From positions 1 to 64,000 of the forward strand of contig JAFOBG010000059.1 in NCBI GenBank assembly GCA_017381935.1: a stretch of DNA of 64,000 nt. Reading direction: 5' to 3'. Shown piece after piece: positions 34,332-43,721 of this stretch. Position 1 is the stretch's first letter; each line of letters starts with the position of its first letter. A model generated the notes under the pieces. The model was not told the DNA's origin. It did no database searches and worked only from the letters and a program-made list of their open reading frames with translations. The position numbers and the translations under genes were made by a program. Source of the DNA: Alistipes sp. GTDB taxonomy: Bacteria > Bacteroidota > Bacteroidia > Bacteroidales > Rikenellaceae.

Positions 34332-35849
34332 ATGAAAAATAATCGCTATTTGTCAATGTTATTGTTGCTGCTCAGTATCTCTTTTTTGTCAGCTACTTGC
34401 AGTACACCAGCAGAAGAGAGTGAGGAGATTGTAAATCCGCTTTCATTCAGCGTTGAGGCTCTTACGGTCAGCTCAGAAAAACAGACCGAGAACATCACCG
34501 TTGAGGCTAAAGTAGAGTGGGGCGCATACCCACAGAGTGATTGGATAAAGGTCTCTCCAAGTGGTGGTGTATCAGGCTCTACAACTGTACGTGTAGCTAT
34601 TGCCGAGAATAAGACGGGCGATGTGCGTCAGAGTAGTATTGAGTTTCGTGCTGCAGGAAAGAGTTATACTCTACCTGTTAAGCAAAACTACGATGTAGAG
34701 GCTGTAAGTATTGCAGATAGTAAGTTCCTTGAGGCGCTTGTGGCTGCTCATGATACAGATGGCGATGGAATTTTGAGTACAAAGGAGGCTGCTCAGGTGC
34801 GTCGTATAGAGTGTTCAGGCAAGGGTATTAGCTCTATGGCAGAGTTGGGAGTATATTTCAAGGCGATAACTTACCTTGACTGCTCTGATAATAATCTGTC
34901 TGAGCTTGATGTAACAGCACTCACACAATTGGAGTATCTTGACTGCTCAAATAATAAATTGACCTCTATTGATATTCAGCGTTTGCAGAAACTTACAACT
35001 TTTGATTGTACGGGTAATAGCGAGCTAAAGAGTATCTATGTTTGGTTTAACTTTACAGCCCCTGCTACATTCTCTAAGCCTGATACTGCTCAGTATGTCG
35101 AGCCTGCAATTGCAGCACCTGAGGGTTATGAACTTGTATGGCATGATGAGTTTGATACAGCAGGCATAAGCTCTCCATCGACAGATAATTGGTGGTATGA
35201 GACTGGCGATGGTGGTTGGGGTAATAATGAGCTTCAGGACTATGTTTCGGGCGGTAAATATAAGGATGTCCGTATTGCTGAAGTCTCAAATGGTACGCTT
35301 AAGATTACAGCACAGAAGATTGATGGCAAGGTTCGCTCAGTGAGAATGAATACAGTGAAGGGTTGGACCTATGGATACTTTGAGGGTCGTTTGAAACTAT
35401 GCAAGGGTAAAGGTACTTGGCCTGCCTTTTGGATGATGCCAAAGAATTTCCGTGCTTGGCCGGATGATGGTGAGATTGATATTATGGAGCATGTGGGCTA
35501 TCATGAGAACTATGTCTCTTCCTCTATCCACTGTAAGGCATATTACCACTCTATCGGCACTCAAAAGACAAATGAGATACACATTCCAACTGCAACATCG
35601 GAGTTCCATACCTACGCTGTTGAGTGGACAGATAAGTATATGAAGTTCTATTTCGATGGCAAACTCCACTTTACCTTCAATAATGATGGTAAGAAGGATT
35701 ATAACACATGGCCATTCTATAACCCATTCTACCTCAAGCTCAACCTTGCATGGGGCGGCAATTGGGGCGGCGCTATGGGTGTTGATGAAAGTTGCTTGCC
35801 TACAATATACGAGATAGACTATGTGCGTGTATTCCAGAAGATACAATAA
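34332..35849 (+). CDS. GH16 endo-beta-1,3-glucanase (laminarinase type) with BACON, EF-hand-like and LRR modules
   Basis: 505 residues. Signal with an atypical lipobox (FLSATC, Thr before Cys23). Residues about 36-120 are a BACON domain; 130-160 contain a calcium-loop-like DTDGDGILSTKEA; 160-238 carry leucine-rich repeats (YLDCSDNNLSELDV, YLDCSNNKLTSIDI, TFDCTGNSELKSI); 263-505 are GH16. The active site GEIDIMEHVG has Glu381, Asp383 and Glu386 in the ExDxxE arrangement characteristic of laminarinases and other bacterial beta-1,3(4)-glucanases. It would act at the cell surface to cut the glucan before uptake. The LRR insertion between BACON and catalytic domain is unusual. Confidence 0.88.
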   Translation: MKNNRYLSMLLLLLSISFLSATCSTPAEESEEIVNPLSFSVEALTVSSEKQTENITVEAKVEWGAYPQSDWIKVSPSGGVSGSTTVRVAIAENKTGDVRQSSIEFRAAGKSYTLPVKQNYDVEAVSIADSKFLEALVAAHDTDGDGILSTKEAAQVRRIECSGKGISSMAELGVYFKAITYLDCSDNNLSELDVTALTQLEYLDCSNNKLTSIDIQRLQKLTTFDCTGNSELKSIYVWFNFTAPATFSKPDTAQYVEPAIAAPEGYELVWHDEFDTAGISSPSTDNWWYETGDGGWGNNELQDYVSGGKYKDVRIAEVSNGTLKITAQKIDGKVRSVRMNTVKGWTYGYFEGRLKLCKGKGTWPAFWMMPKNFRAWPDDGEIDIMEHVGYHENYVSSSIHCKAYYHSIGTQKTNEIHIPTATSEFHTYAVEWTDKYMKFYFDGKLHFTFNNDGKKDYNTWPFYNPFYLKLNLAWGGNWGGAMGVDESCLPTIYEIDYVRVFQKIQ

Positions 35850-35866
35850 TTTAATATAATAACGCT

Positions 35867-38077
35867 ATGAAAATCAAGTCTTTACTATTGATTGGTGCGC
35901 TATTTGCAGTGGGTTGTAGTGCGCCAAAAGAGGACCAAATCGACAAGAGAGTCAATGACCTTTTGGGCAAGATGACCCTTGAGGAGAAGATTGGTCAGAT
36001 GAATCAGGTCTCTGGCGGCTATCAGTTTATTGACCAGATTGCTGCTGGTAATATAGGTTCAATCCTCAATATTGTTGACCCTGTGGAGGTTAATGCCGTT
36101 CAGAAGGCTGCTGTTGAGCAGAGTCGATTGGGTATTCCGCTTCTTGTCAGCCGTGATGTGATACATGGTTTTAGAACCATTTTCCCTATCCCTCTCGGTA
36201 TGGCAGCCACTTTTAATCCTGAGATTGTAGAGAAGGGCGCTCGAATTGCGGCTATAGAGGCTACTGCATCGGGCGTTAGATGGACCTTCTCGCCAATGCT
36301 TGATATTGCACGCGACTCTCGTTGGGGCCGTGTAGCTGAAGGCTCAGGCGAGGACCCATATCTTGATGTTCAGATGGGCGTGGCTATGGTTAAAGGTTAT
36401 CAGGGTGATAACTATGCGGACCCTACATCGCTTGCAGCGTGTGTTAAGCACTTTGTGGGCTATGGAGCTGCCGAGGGTGGTCGTGATTATAATACGGCTA
36501 TGATTTCGGAGCGTGCGCTAAGAAATACCTATTTCCCAGCCTTTAAGGCTTGTGTAGAGGCTGGTGCACTGACTCTTATGACCTCTTTTAACGATGTAGA
36601 TGGTCTGCCATCAACCGGAAATGATTGGCTGCTTACCGATATTCTTCGTGGCGAGTGGGGCTTTGACGGTATGGTTGTTACTGATTGGAACTCTTCAGGC
36701 GAGTTGGTATCACATGGCTATGCTGAGGATCTGAAAGATGCTACAGCACTCTCTGTCAATGCGGGTGTAGATATGGATATGATGTCATTTGGCTTTGTTC
36801 AGCACATTAAGGCTCTTGTTGAAGAGGGAAGAATCTCTGAAAAGACAATTGATAATGCTGTTCGAAATATCCTTCGTCTTAAGTTCCGTCTGGGACTATT
36901 TGAAAATCCGTATGTAGATGAGACCTTGGCTGCGAAAGTGGCTTATGCTCCTGAGCATCTTGAGGCTGCAAAGCAGTGTGCTACAGAGTCTGTAATCCTT
37001 CTGCAGAATAACAACAATACTCTGCCTCTTAAGAGTGCAAAGACTATTCTTGTTACAGGCCCTATGGCAGATGCTCCATACGATCAGCTTGGAACATGGG
37101 CATTTGATGGCGAGGAGCAGCATACTGTAACTCCGCTTGATGCTCTTAAGAATGATTATAAGGTTATCTATGAGCCAGGATTGGGATATAGCCGAGATAA
37201 TAATACATCGGGCATTGCTGCAGCAAAGGCTGCTGCAAGACGTGCTGATGCAGTTGTAGTCTTTGTAGGTGAGGAGGCTATCCTCTCAGGTGAGGCACAC
37301 TGTCTGTCTCAACTCAATCTTCAGGGCGCACAAAGTAAGCTTATTGCAGCAATGAAGGCGACAGGTAAGCCTGTTGTAGTTGTTGTTATTGCAGGTCGTA
37401 TGCTTACTATTGAGAAGGATATGGCTCAGTGTGATGCAATGCTCTACTCTCTGCATCCGGGTACTATGGGTGGTGCTGCTATTGCAGACCTTATTACAGG
37501 TCGTGCAGTACCGTCAGGAAAGAGCCCGATGACCTTCCTTCGTGATGCAGGTCAGGCTCCGTTCTACTATAATCACCCAATGACAGGACGTCCAAATAAC
37601 GGAACAGAGACTCTTCTCAATGATATTCCTATCAAGGCGGGTCAGACATCACTTGGTTGTACCTCTTACTATCTTGACTCAGGATATGGTCCACATCTGC
37701 CATTTGGCTATGGACTCTCTTATACTACATTTGAATACTCTGATATTACACTTGATAAGCAGCAGTATGCAGCTGATGATACAATTGTTGTAGAATATAC
37801 TCTGGCAAATACAGGTAGCTATGATGCAACAGAGGTTGTTCAGCTCTATGTTCGCGACCTTGTAGGCTCTGTAGTGCGTCCTGTTAAGGAACTTAAAGGC
37901 TTTGAGCGTGTGGCTCTTAAAGCAGGAGAAACAAAGCGTTGTCGCTTTGAGTTGCCTGTATCTGAGCTTGCTTATTGGAATCGTGATATGAAATATGTCG
38001 TAGAGCCTGGTAAGTTCCAACTTTGGGTAGCAGGAGATTCGGCATCTGGAGAGGCTCACTCATTTGAAGTAAAATAG
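35867..38077 (+). CDS. bglX: GH3 beta-glucosidase (BglX type) lipoprotein
   Basis: 736 residues, lipobox FAVGCSAP. The N-terminal barrel has KHFVGYGAAEGGRDYN and the nucleophile Asp273 in GMVVTDWNS; the second domain has GEEAILSGEAHCLSQL, the expected acid/base region; a fibronectin-III-like domain closes the protein (VVEYTLANTGSYDATEVVQLYV). It would release glucose from oligosaccharides produced by the GH16 enzyme, probably in the periplasm. Starts 17 bp after the GH16 gene. Confidence 0.93.
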   Translation: MKIKSLLLIGALFAVGCSAPKEDQIDKRVNDLLGKMTLEEKIGQMNQVSGGYQFIDQIAAGNIGSILNIVDPVEVNAVQKAAVEQSRLGIPLLVSRDVIHGFRTIFPIPLGMAATFNPEIVEKGARIAAIEATASGVRWTFSPMLDIARDSRWGRVAEGSGEDPYLDVQMGVAMVKGYQGDNYADPTSLAACVKHFVGYGAAEGGRDYNTAMISERALRNTYFPAFKACVEAGALTLMTSFNDVDGLPSTGNDWLLTDILRGEWGFDGMVVTDWNSSGELVSHGYAEDLKDATALSVNAGVDMDMMSFGFVQHIKALVEEGRISEKTIDNAVRNILRLKFRLGLFENPYVDETLAAKVAYAPEHLEAAKQCATESVILLQNNNNTLPLKSAKTILVTGPMADAPYDQLGTWAFDGEEQHTVTPLDALKNDYKVIYEPGLGYSRDNNTSGIAAAKAAARRADAVVVFVGEEAILSGEAHCLSQLNLQGAQSKLIAAMKATGKPVVVVVIAGRMLTIEKDMAQCDAMLYSLHPGTMGGAAIADLITGRAVPSGKSPMTFLRDAGQAPFYYNHPMTGRPNNGTETLLNDIPIKAGQTSLGCTSYYLDSGYGPHLPFGYGLSYTTFEYSDITLDKQQYAADDTIVVEYTLANTGSYDATEVVQLYVRDLVGSVVRPVKELKGFERVALKAGETKRCRFELPVSELAYWNRDMKYVVEPGKFQLWVAGDSASGEAHSFEVK

Positions 38078-38093
38078 GGTTTTGATTTGTGAG

Positions 38094-38127
38094 ACAACGG
38101 CCTGCTAAGTATTTAGCGGGCCGTTGT
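38094..38127. terminator. Bidirectional-looking terminator between convergent GH3 and regulator genes
   Basis: ACAACGGCC (38094-38102) pairs with GGCCGTTGT (38119-38127), and the inner GCTAA/TTAGC extends the stem to about 14 bp with a GTAT loop. It sits between two genes reading toward each other. The flanking U-tracts are weak. Confidence 0.7.
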
Positions 38128-38150
38128 TATGTTTGGGTGTCGATATAGTG

Positions 38151-39827
38151 CTATTTGCCTATTGTCATCAATCTATCCTCAAAGGTGTCTCGGTCTGTAA
38201 GTGCGTTATTCTTAGTGCGGGCACGGTAGTTATAGATAGTATTTACAGAGTAGCGTAGAAGTGATGCAATACGAGAAGAGTCGGTAATACCCAATCTGAT
38301 AAGGGCAAAAATTCGTAGTTCGGTATTTAGTCGTCCCCCCCCCTTTGGTTTGATGTGAGATTCCGGCTTGAGTAGAGCATTAAACTCCTCTACAAAGTTC
38401 GGATATAGGTTTAGAAAGGCGTTGTCAAACATCTCATAGAAGTTGTTTAACTCCTCATCCATCAAACTGGAAGAGGATAGCTCTTTTTCTAACTCTGCAC
38501 TCTTGCCTTGCGAGAGCTTACGGCGGACGCTTCGTTGCATAGCCTTTAGTTTCTCTATATAGTCAGAGCACATCGAGAGGAAGAGGGCAATATACTCCTC
38601 CTTTACAGCATTGGCCTCACTAAGGTCGTTGTTTACAGATGCGAGTTGCTCGTTGAGCTGTTTGAGGGTCTGATTGGTAGTGCTTATGCGCTCGTTCATC
38701 TCCTTTATCTTTTGACTTTTTCGGTGATGCTGAGCTAATAGAATAACTAAATAGACGCATATGCCGAGAAGGGCTATAGCGAGTATAGATGTTGCTATGA
38801 ATAGCCTTTTAGAGTATTGCTGCTCAAGGAGTAGTTGCTCTTTGTTTCTACGTTGTTTCTCTTGATATGCCTTTTCGATGCTTGGTACGATAGATGAGAT
38901 TTGCCATGGGCGTAACTTGGCATTGTAGAACACCGCATCATTGAGTGAAACGAATACATAGTGGAAAGCGTGGTCTATGTCGTCTATCTCAAGCAAAGTT
39001 TGTGCTAAAGAGCATAGGGACGCATTGTCTTTTGTAGCTGTGCGAATATCGGCCATAGCGGAACGTGCAAACCACTCTCGCATCTGATCACGACGATTTA
39101 GCGCCTCTAATATTCGAGCACGGTCATAGGCGTACATTGCATATTTGTGCTCATTTGGCTGATAGTTAGACAGTAACATCATGTTTATCACCTCAGCCTC
39201 GCTCCATTGTCCACTCTCGGTAAGGTTACGAATTGTAATGTATTGGTGTAGAGGGTCGTCGGGTGATGTGAGACGAAGAATTTGCTCTCTATAGTACTGC
39301 TTCTTTGCCCCTGATAGAGCCTTCTTCTCTGGGTCGGATGTGTAGTGCCAAAAATCGGAGTGGAAACGCTGTTGAGCCTCGTAGTAGGCAATCTTCTGCT
39401 GAATAGATAGAGATAGTGTGTCAATATTGTTGTCTAACATATCGCCAGCCTCAAAGTACATGCCCGAAGTGGCATATAGCTTAGCTCGCTCAATTTGATC
39501 ATCAGCCATAAGTGAACGATTTCCCATCTGCTTAGAGAGGTCATAACGCTTATTGAGCATATCCATTGCATGGTCAAACTGAAAGGCGTGGTATTCGTTA
39601 TAGAGAGTCTTGTAGAGGTTGTAGCGCTGCATAGGCGTCAGGCTACGGTTCTCAAGCTCTTTTTCGATTGTGGCTATGTGCTCTAATTTTGCATCGACAT
39701 AACTCTCCGACTCTCTGATTGTATTGTCGAGTTCTTTAAATATGTCATTATTGGCAGTAGCAGTGTTATAGGAACATAACATGGCTACGGAAAGAAGTTT
39801 AAGTGTAAGTAGTTTTGCGGTTTTCAT
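38151..39827 (-). CDS. Membrane-bound TPR/HTH transcriptional regulator (SusR-like, DUF6377 type)
   Basis: 558 residues from ATG 39827, chosen because the signal MKTAKLLTLKLLSVAMLC starts there and the promoter abuts it; an ATG 16 codons upstream would precede the promoter. Order: signal peptide, helical TPR-like sensor region facing the periplasm (about 25-335), one membrane span (LFIATSILAIALLGICVYLV, about 352-371), a coiled coil (TTNQTLKQLNEQLASVNNDL), and a cytoplasmic HTH segment (RLGITDSSRIASLLRYSVNT) near 515-535. This is the architecture of SusR-like PUL activators. It lies inside the locus on the opposite strand and most likely senses the glucan. Confidence 0.85.
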   Translation of the reverse strand: MKTAKLLTLKLLSVAMLCSYNTATANNDIFKELDNTIRESESYVDAKLEHIATIEKELENRSLTPMQRYNLYKTLYNEYHAFQFDHAMDMLNKRYDLSKQMGNRSLMADDQIERAKLYATSGMYFEAGDMLDNNIDTLSLSIQQKIAYYEAQQRFHSDFWHYTSDPEKKALSGAKKQYYREQILRLTSPDDPLHQYITIRNLTESGQWSEAEVINMMLLSNYQPNEHKYAMYAYDRARILEALNRRDQMREWFARSAMADIRTATKDNASLCSLAQTLLEIDDIDHAFHYVFVSLNDAVFYNAKLRPWQISSIVPSIEKAYQEKQRRNKEQLLLEQQYSKRLFIATSILAIALLGICVYLVILLAQHHRKSQKIKEMNERISTTNQTLKQLNEQLASVNNDLSEANAVKEEYIALFLSMCSDYIEKLKAMQRSVRRKLSQGKSAELEKELSSSSLMDEELNNFYEMFDNAFLNLYPNFVEEFNALLKPESHIKPKGGGRLNTELRIFALIRLGITDSSRIASLLRYSVNTIYNYRARTKNNALTDRDTFEDRLMTIGK

Positions 39828-39834
39828 AGTAATA

Positions 39835-39864
39835 CAAATATAGTAATTTTTTTTGAGGAGACAA
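39835..39864 (-). promoter_or_regulatory. Regulator promoter giving a leaderless transcript
   Basis: Minus strand: TTG (39864-39862), 19 bp, TATATTTG (39842-39835), then seven bases to the ATG at 39827. A start site 5-8 bases after the box puts the 5' end at or next to the start codon. Confidence 0.7.
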
Positions 39865-39980
39865 ATTTTTCCCACTTTTATTATAGGCTATTTGTTTTAT
39901 AATCAGTGTTTTTACAGACAACATATCTATATTTGTGCTATATATATTATATGTGTGGATAATAGCTCTACTATTTTTAT

Positions 39981-39988
39981 TAACTTTG
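39981..39988 (+). promoter_or_regulatory. -7 box for the GH30-CotH pair
   Basis: TAACTTTG, 20 bp upstream of ATG 40009, matches TAnnTTTG. No TTG at the usual distance. The pair therefore has its own promoter, divergent from the regulator. Confidence 0.5.
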
Positions 39989-40008
39989 CTTAATAAAAAA
40001 ACAATACT

Positions 40009-41748
40009 ATGAACTTTATGAAAATTACACTCCTATTTGCGGCAATCGGCTCTTTGATAAGCGGTTGTAATGGTGATACAACTCAAACACCACAGCCAAA
40101 TCCAGATGATGAGTTGGTTGTAGTTATGACCCAAAGCTCGGCTACAGATAGCTCAGTTGTTGTTGACCTTGCTCTTGGAAGTGCTGATACAGCATATTGC
40201 CTTCTAACAGATATAGAGGCGGCTACTCCGTCGCTCTCTGCACTTCGTAAGGGTGAGAAGTTGACAGCTTCAGGTAAGGTTGTCTTTAGTAATCTTGAGG
40301 CGGGTAGAGAGTATAAAGTCTATGGCGTTGCAGGTAAAAACAATCTGTTTGGAAAGATTGTCTCTTTGAAAGTCAAAACCTCAGGCGAGGTGGATTATAA
40401 TTTCCCCGAGGGTGGGGTAACGGCATATCGTTCACATGCCGATAAGTCTCTTCTGATGCAAGAGGTTAAAGTTGAGGATACAAGTAATGCTGCAAAAGAT
40501 ACTCCGCAACTTGTAATCAGTCCAACGACTCGTTATCAGCAGATGGAGGGATTTGGCCCTGCAATAACCGGCTCTTCAGCCTATAATTTGCTGAAGATGA
40601 AGGCGACAGATAGAGATAAACTACTGCGTGCAGCATTTCATCCTACAGAGGGTTTGGGTTATAATTATATAAGAATCTCTATCGGTTGCTCTGACTTCTC
40701 ATTGCAGGAGTTTACATGGTGCGATAAGGAGGGGCTGGAGAATTTTGCAGTACACCCTGATGATCAGACCTATCTTTTCCCTGTATTGCGAGAGATTTTG
40801 GCTATTAATCCGAATGTAAAGATTATAGCGGCTCCATGGACTGCACCATTATGGATGAAGATAGACCGTTACTCCAATGCTCCATATAATAAATGGGCGG
40901 GAGGTAAGCTCAACCCAGATTACTATGGCCAATATGCAGAGTATCTTGTAATGTGGATAAAGGAGATGGAGCGCAATGGCTTTAAAATAGAGTCTATTAC
41001 TCCTCAAAATGAGCCTTTGCATGATGGAAACTCGGCATCAACATATATGTCGTGGGAGCATCAGCGTAACTTTATCAAAAATCATCTCGGCCCAGCATTT
41101 GAGAGAGAAAAACTTGAGACAAAGTTGTGGATATACGACCATAATTTTGATGTTACAGATTTTGTTAAAAATATATATGCTGATAAGGCGGCCTCAAAGT
41201 ATGTAGAGGGCTCTGCATGGCATGCCTACGGAGGTAGTTCTTCGGCTCTGTCTCAGATATATGCAGCGGACCCATCTAAGAGTATCTACTTTACTGAGCA
41301 GAGTATCGGTACGTGGTGCCCTAATTTTGGAGATAATCTGATGTGGCATATCAGAGAGGTGTGTATCGGAACTATTAATAACTATTGCCGAGCAGTTGTT
41401 TTGTGGAACTTTATGCTTGACGCTTCTCGTGGTCCAAATCGTCCTGGCGGTTGTACATCATGCTATGGTTTTGTGGACTGCGACCCACTATACTCCTATG
41501 CAGGCCTTAACTTCCGTAGCCATTGGTATATTGTCGGCCATATGTCAAAGGTAATTCAGAGAGGTGCATATCGAGTAAAGAGCTCAGGTGGTGGTGTGCT
41601 CTGTTCTGCATTTGAAAATCCGGATAAAACGCTTTCGGCAGTAGTACTTAATGATAGTGATAAGGATAAGCAGGTTGTTGTTGTAAGTCCAAAAGGTAAC
41701 TTTACTTTGGATATGCCTGCTCGCTCTGTAACATCTGTAATTTGGTAG
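40009..41748 (+). CDS. GH30-family glucosidase/endo-beta-1,6-glucanase lipoprotein
   Basis: 579 residues; ATG 40009 or 40018. Lipobox SLISGC with Cys20. Residues 38-125 form a fibronectin-like N-terminal domain. The GH30 barrel starts near 168 (QQMEGFGPAITGSSAYNL), with acid/base Glu335 in ITPQNEPLHDG and nucleophile Glu430 in IYFTEQSIG, and the side beta-domain at the end (VVLNDSDKDKQVVVV). In Bacteroides, GH30_3 enzymes cut beta-1,6-glucan. With the GH16 and GH3 enzymes this supports a branched beta-1,3/1,6-glucan substrate. Followed 3 bp later by the CotH-like gene. Confidence 0.9.
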   Translation: MNFMKITLLFAAIGSLISGCNGDTTQTPQPNPDDELVVVMTQSSATDSSVVVDLALGSADTAYCLLTDIEAATPSLSALRKGEKLTASGKVVFSNLEAGREYKVYGVAGKNNLFGKIVSLKVKTSGEVDYNFPEGGVTAYRSHADKSLLMQEVKVEDTSNAAKDTPQLVISPTTRYQQMEGFGPAITGSSAYNLLKMKATDRDKLLRAAFHPTEGLGYNYIRISIGCSDFSLQEFTWCDKEGLENFAVHPDDQTYLFPVLREILAINPNVKIIAAPWTAPLWMKIDRYSNAPYNKWAGGKLNPDYYGQYAEYLVMWIKEMERNGFKIESITPQNEPLHDGNSASTYMSWEHQRNFIKNHLGPAFEREKLETKLWIYDHNFDVTDFVKNIYADKAASKYVEGSAWHAYGGSSSALSQIYAADPSKSIYFTEQSIGTWCPNFGDNLMWHIREVCIGTINNYCRAVVLWNFMLDASRGPNRPGGCTSCYGFVDCDPLYSYAGLNFRSHWYIVGHMSKVIQRGAYRVKSSGGGVLCSAFENPDKTLSAVVLNDSDKDKQVVVVSPKGNFTLDMPARSVTSVIW

Positions 41749-41751
41749 AGC

Positions 41752-43626
41752 ATGAAGAGTGTTAGTGACTTTTTAATAGTTTTTGTATTACTCTTTGTTG
41801 CTTGTACAAAGAGTGAGCCGATAGAAAATAATAGCTATAGCTCAAAACTTACCTCTATTACCTGCTCCGAGACAGAATATGCAATAGAAGCGGGAGAGAG
41901 TGTTGATGTGGCTTTCCGTGTAGAGCAGCCCTTGGCGTTGTTTAACCATGTTGTAAGTTCTGTGGGATGCCAGGTTGAATTGCGCCTATATGATAAGCCG
42001 ACTGAGCGACCTAAGAGTATTACCTTGGCAAAGGTTACGCCTGCCTCTGAGAAAGGACTGTATTATGCCACAATCAAAGATGATGGCTCACAGAACCTTT
42101 ACTCCTACCGTATGACGATAGTGATAAAGTTAGAGACGGGAGAGCTTGTTCGCTCAAATATGATTACTGTAAAGAGTAGTAATTTTGTTGGGGGAATAAC
42201 TGAAATCCGTCTGGAGAAGAGTAAAAATAGCGCTCTTAAGAAGGATGTTGTCTTTGAATATGACCATGCTACACTCACATATAAAGCTCATATAGAGGAG
42301 TATATTGCCTCTCGACATTTTGTTCCATCTATACTTTGGCAGGATATTGATAACATCAAGATTAATGGTAGCGACTTTGACCCTGAACGGCCACTTAATT
42401 TTCATCAGGATATAACTATTACTGTTGAGTCAGGTAAAAATAGTACCCAATATTCTCTTAGCCTGACCTGCTTTACTGCAATCCCTGTTATGAGGATTGA
42501 GACACCAAACAGAGTGGGTATATACTCAAAAGACGAATGGACAGAGCAGTCAACACTATGGCTTGACGGTATGGGAATTTTCGAGGATATAGATGGTGTT
42601 CAGCTCTCTATTCGAGGACGAGGAAACTCCACATGGGGCTATGAGAAGAAACCGTATAATATCAAGTTTGATAAGAAACAGGAGGTTATGGGTATGCCAA
42701 AGCATAAGCGTTGGTGTCTTTTGGCAAACTATATGGACCGTACCCTGATACGTAATAAAGTAGCTTACTACCTTGCCGAGCAGACATCGCTTGCTTGGAC
42801 TCCTCGTTGTGAATTTGTCGAGCTTATTCTCAATGGTGAGCATTTAGGTAGCTATCTTGTGGCGGAGCATATTAAGGTTGATGAGAATAGAGTGGATATT
42901 ACCGAGATGGAGACTACAGATAACTCTGGCGATGCTGTTACGGGAGGATATCTGCTTGAATTAGATTTCCACTTTGATAATGAGTGGCAGTGGTGGGGTA
43001 CAAGTGGTACTCCGTTTGCTGTAAAGTATCCCGAAGAGGAGGATTTAACTCCACAACAGCTTGCATGGATAAAGGGATATATAGGCGAGGTTGAGAGTGT
43101 TCTGTATGGTGAAGGATTTACTGATACGCAAAATGGATATGCGAAGTATATAGATATGCAGTCGTTTGTAGATTATTGGTTTATCTATGAGATTTGTGTA
43201 AATCACGAGCTTGCAAATCCGGGTAGCGTCTATTTAACCAAAGAGCGTAATGGAAAACTGTGCGCAGGTCCCGTTTGGGATTTCGATTGGGGTACATTCT
43301 CATTTAACGCCTCGCCGCAGGCCCAGTGGGGGCTGTTTATGACCCATGCATGGTGGTATAGCAGATTGTTTAAGGATGAAAACTTTAAGCGCTTTGCAGC
43401 CGAGCGTTGGATGGAACTTAAACCTAAGTTTATGACAGTCTTTGGCTTTATTGATAGTCAGAGTGAGTATATCTATCGCTCGTGGTATAAGAACTTTGGT
43501 ATTTGGAGTATCTCTACGACGATTAATGGAGATGAGAGACTGTCTTATCCTGAGTCTATTTCTCGTCTGACAGATGTTACACGTTCTCGTATCGAGATTA
43601 TAGATAGGGAGTTGAGCAAGTTCTAA
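41752..43626 (+). CDS. CotH kinase-family lipoprotein
   Basis: 624 residues, lipobox FVLLFVAC. N-terminal Ig-like region (about 30-250) precedes a CotH domain with LSIRGRGNSTWGYEKKPYNI, MPKHKRWCLLANYMDRTLIRNKVAYYLA, GEHLGSYLVAEHIKVDENRV and the catalytic-type GPVWDFDWGTFSF. CotH proteins are atypical kinases that phosphorylate surface proteins in spore coats; Bacteroidetes secreted homologues also occur near glycan loci. A function in glucan use, perhaps modification of or attachment to surface proteins, is inference. It is 3 bp after the GH30 gene and shares its promoter. Confidence 0.85.
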   Translation: MKSVSDFLIVFVLLFVACTKSEPIENNSYSSKLTSITCSETEYAIEAGESVDVAFRVEQPLALFNHVVSSVGCQVELRLYDKPTERPKSITLAKVTPASEKGLYYATIKDDGSQNLYSYRMTIVIKLETGELVRSNMITVKSSNFVGGITEIRLEKSKNSALKKDVVFEYDHATLTYKAHIEEYIASRHFVPSILWQDIDNIKINGSDFDPERPLNFHQDITITVESGKNSTQYSLSLTCFTAIPVMRIETPNRVGIYSKDEWTEQSTLWLDGMGIFEDIDGVQLSIRGRGNSTWGYEKKPYNIKFDKKQEVMGMPKHKRWCLLANYMDRTLIRNKVAYYLAEQTSLAWTPRCEFVELILNGEHLGSYLVAEHIKVDENRVDITEMETTDNSGDAVTGGYLLELDFHFDNEWQWWGTSGTPFAVKYPEEEDLTPQQLAWIKGYIGEVESVLYGEGFTDTQNGYAKYIDMQSFVDYWFIYEICVNHELANPGSVYLTKERNGKLCAGPVWDFDWGTFSFNASPQAQWGLFMTHAWWYSRLFKDENFKRFAAERWMELKPKFMTVFGFIDSQSEYIYRSWYKNFGIWSISTTINGDERLSYPESISRLTDVTRSRIEIIDRELSKF

Positions 43627-43631
43627 AAGTA

Positions 43632-43659
43632 AAACGCTGTATTGAAAAATGCAGCGTTT
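43632..43659 (+). terminator. Intrinsic terminator after the CotH-like gene
   Basis: AAACGCTG (43632-43639) pairs with CAGCGTTT (43652-43659) around a 12-nt loop, followed by ATTATTTG. It closes the PUL. Confidence 0.75.
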
Positions 43660-43694
43660 ATTATTTGTAGATGTAGATATTTGATAAAAAGTTG

Positions 43695-43702
43695 TACCTT
43701 TG
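43695..43702 (+). promoter_or_regulatory. -7 box for metF-metH
   Basis: TACCTTTG, 19 bp before the metF start, leaving a leader of only about 13 nt. That is too short for any SAM or cobalamin riboswitch, and none is visible. Confidence 0.55.
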
Positions 43703-43721
43703 TGCATCTAATTAGTATGTT

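Noticed and set aside
43660..43721. SAM or cobalamin riboswitch before metF-metH
   Set aside because: The promoter box lies 19 bp from the start codon, leaving no room for an aptamer, and no conserved core sequence is visible.
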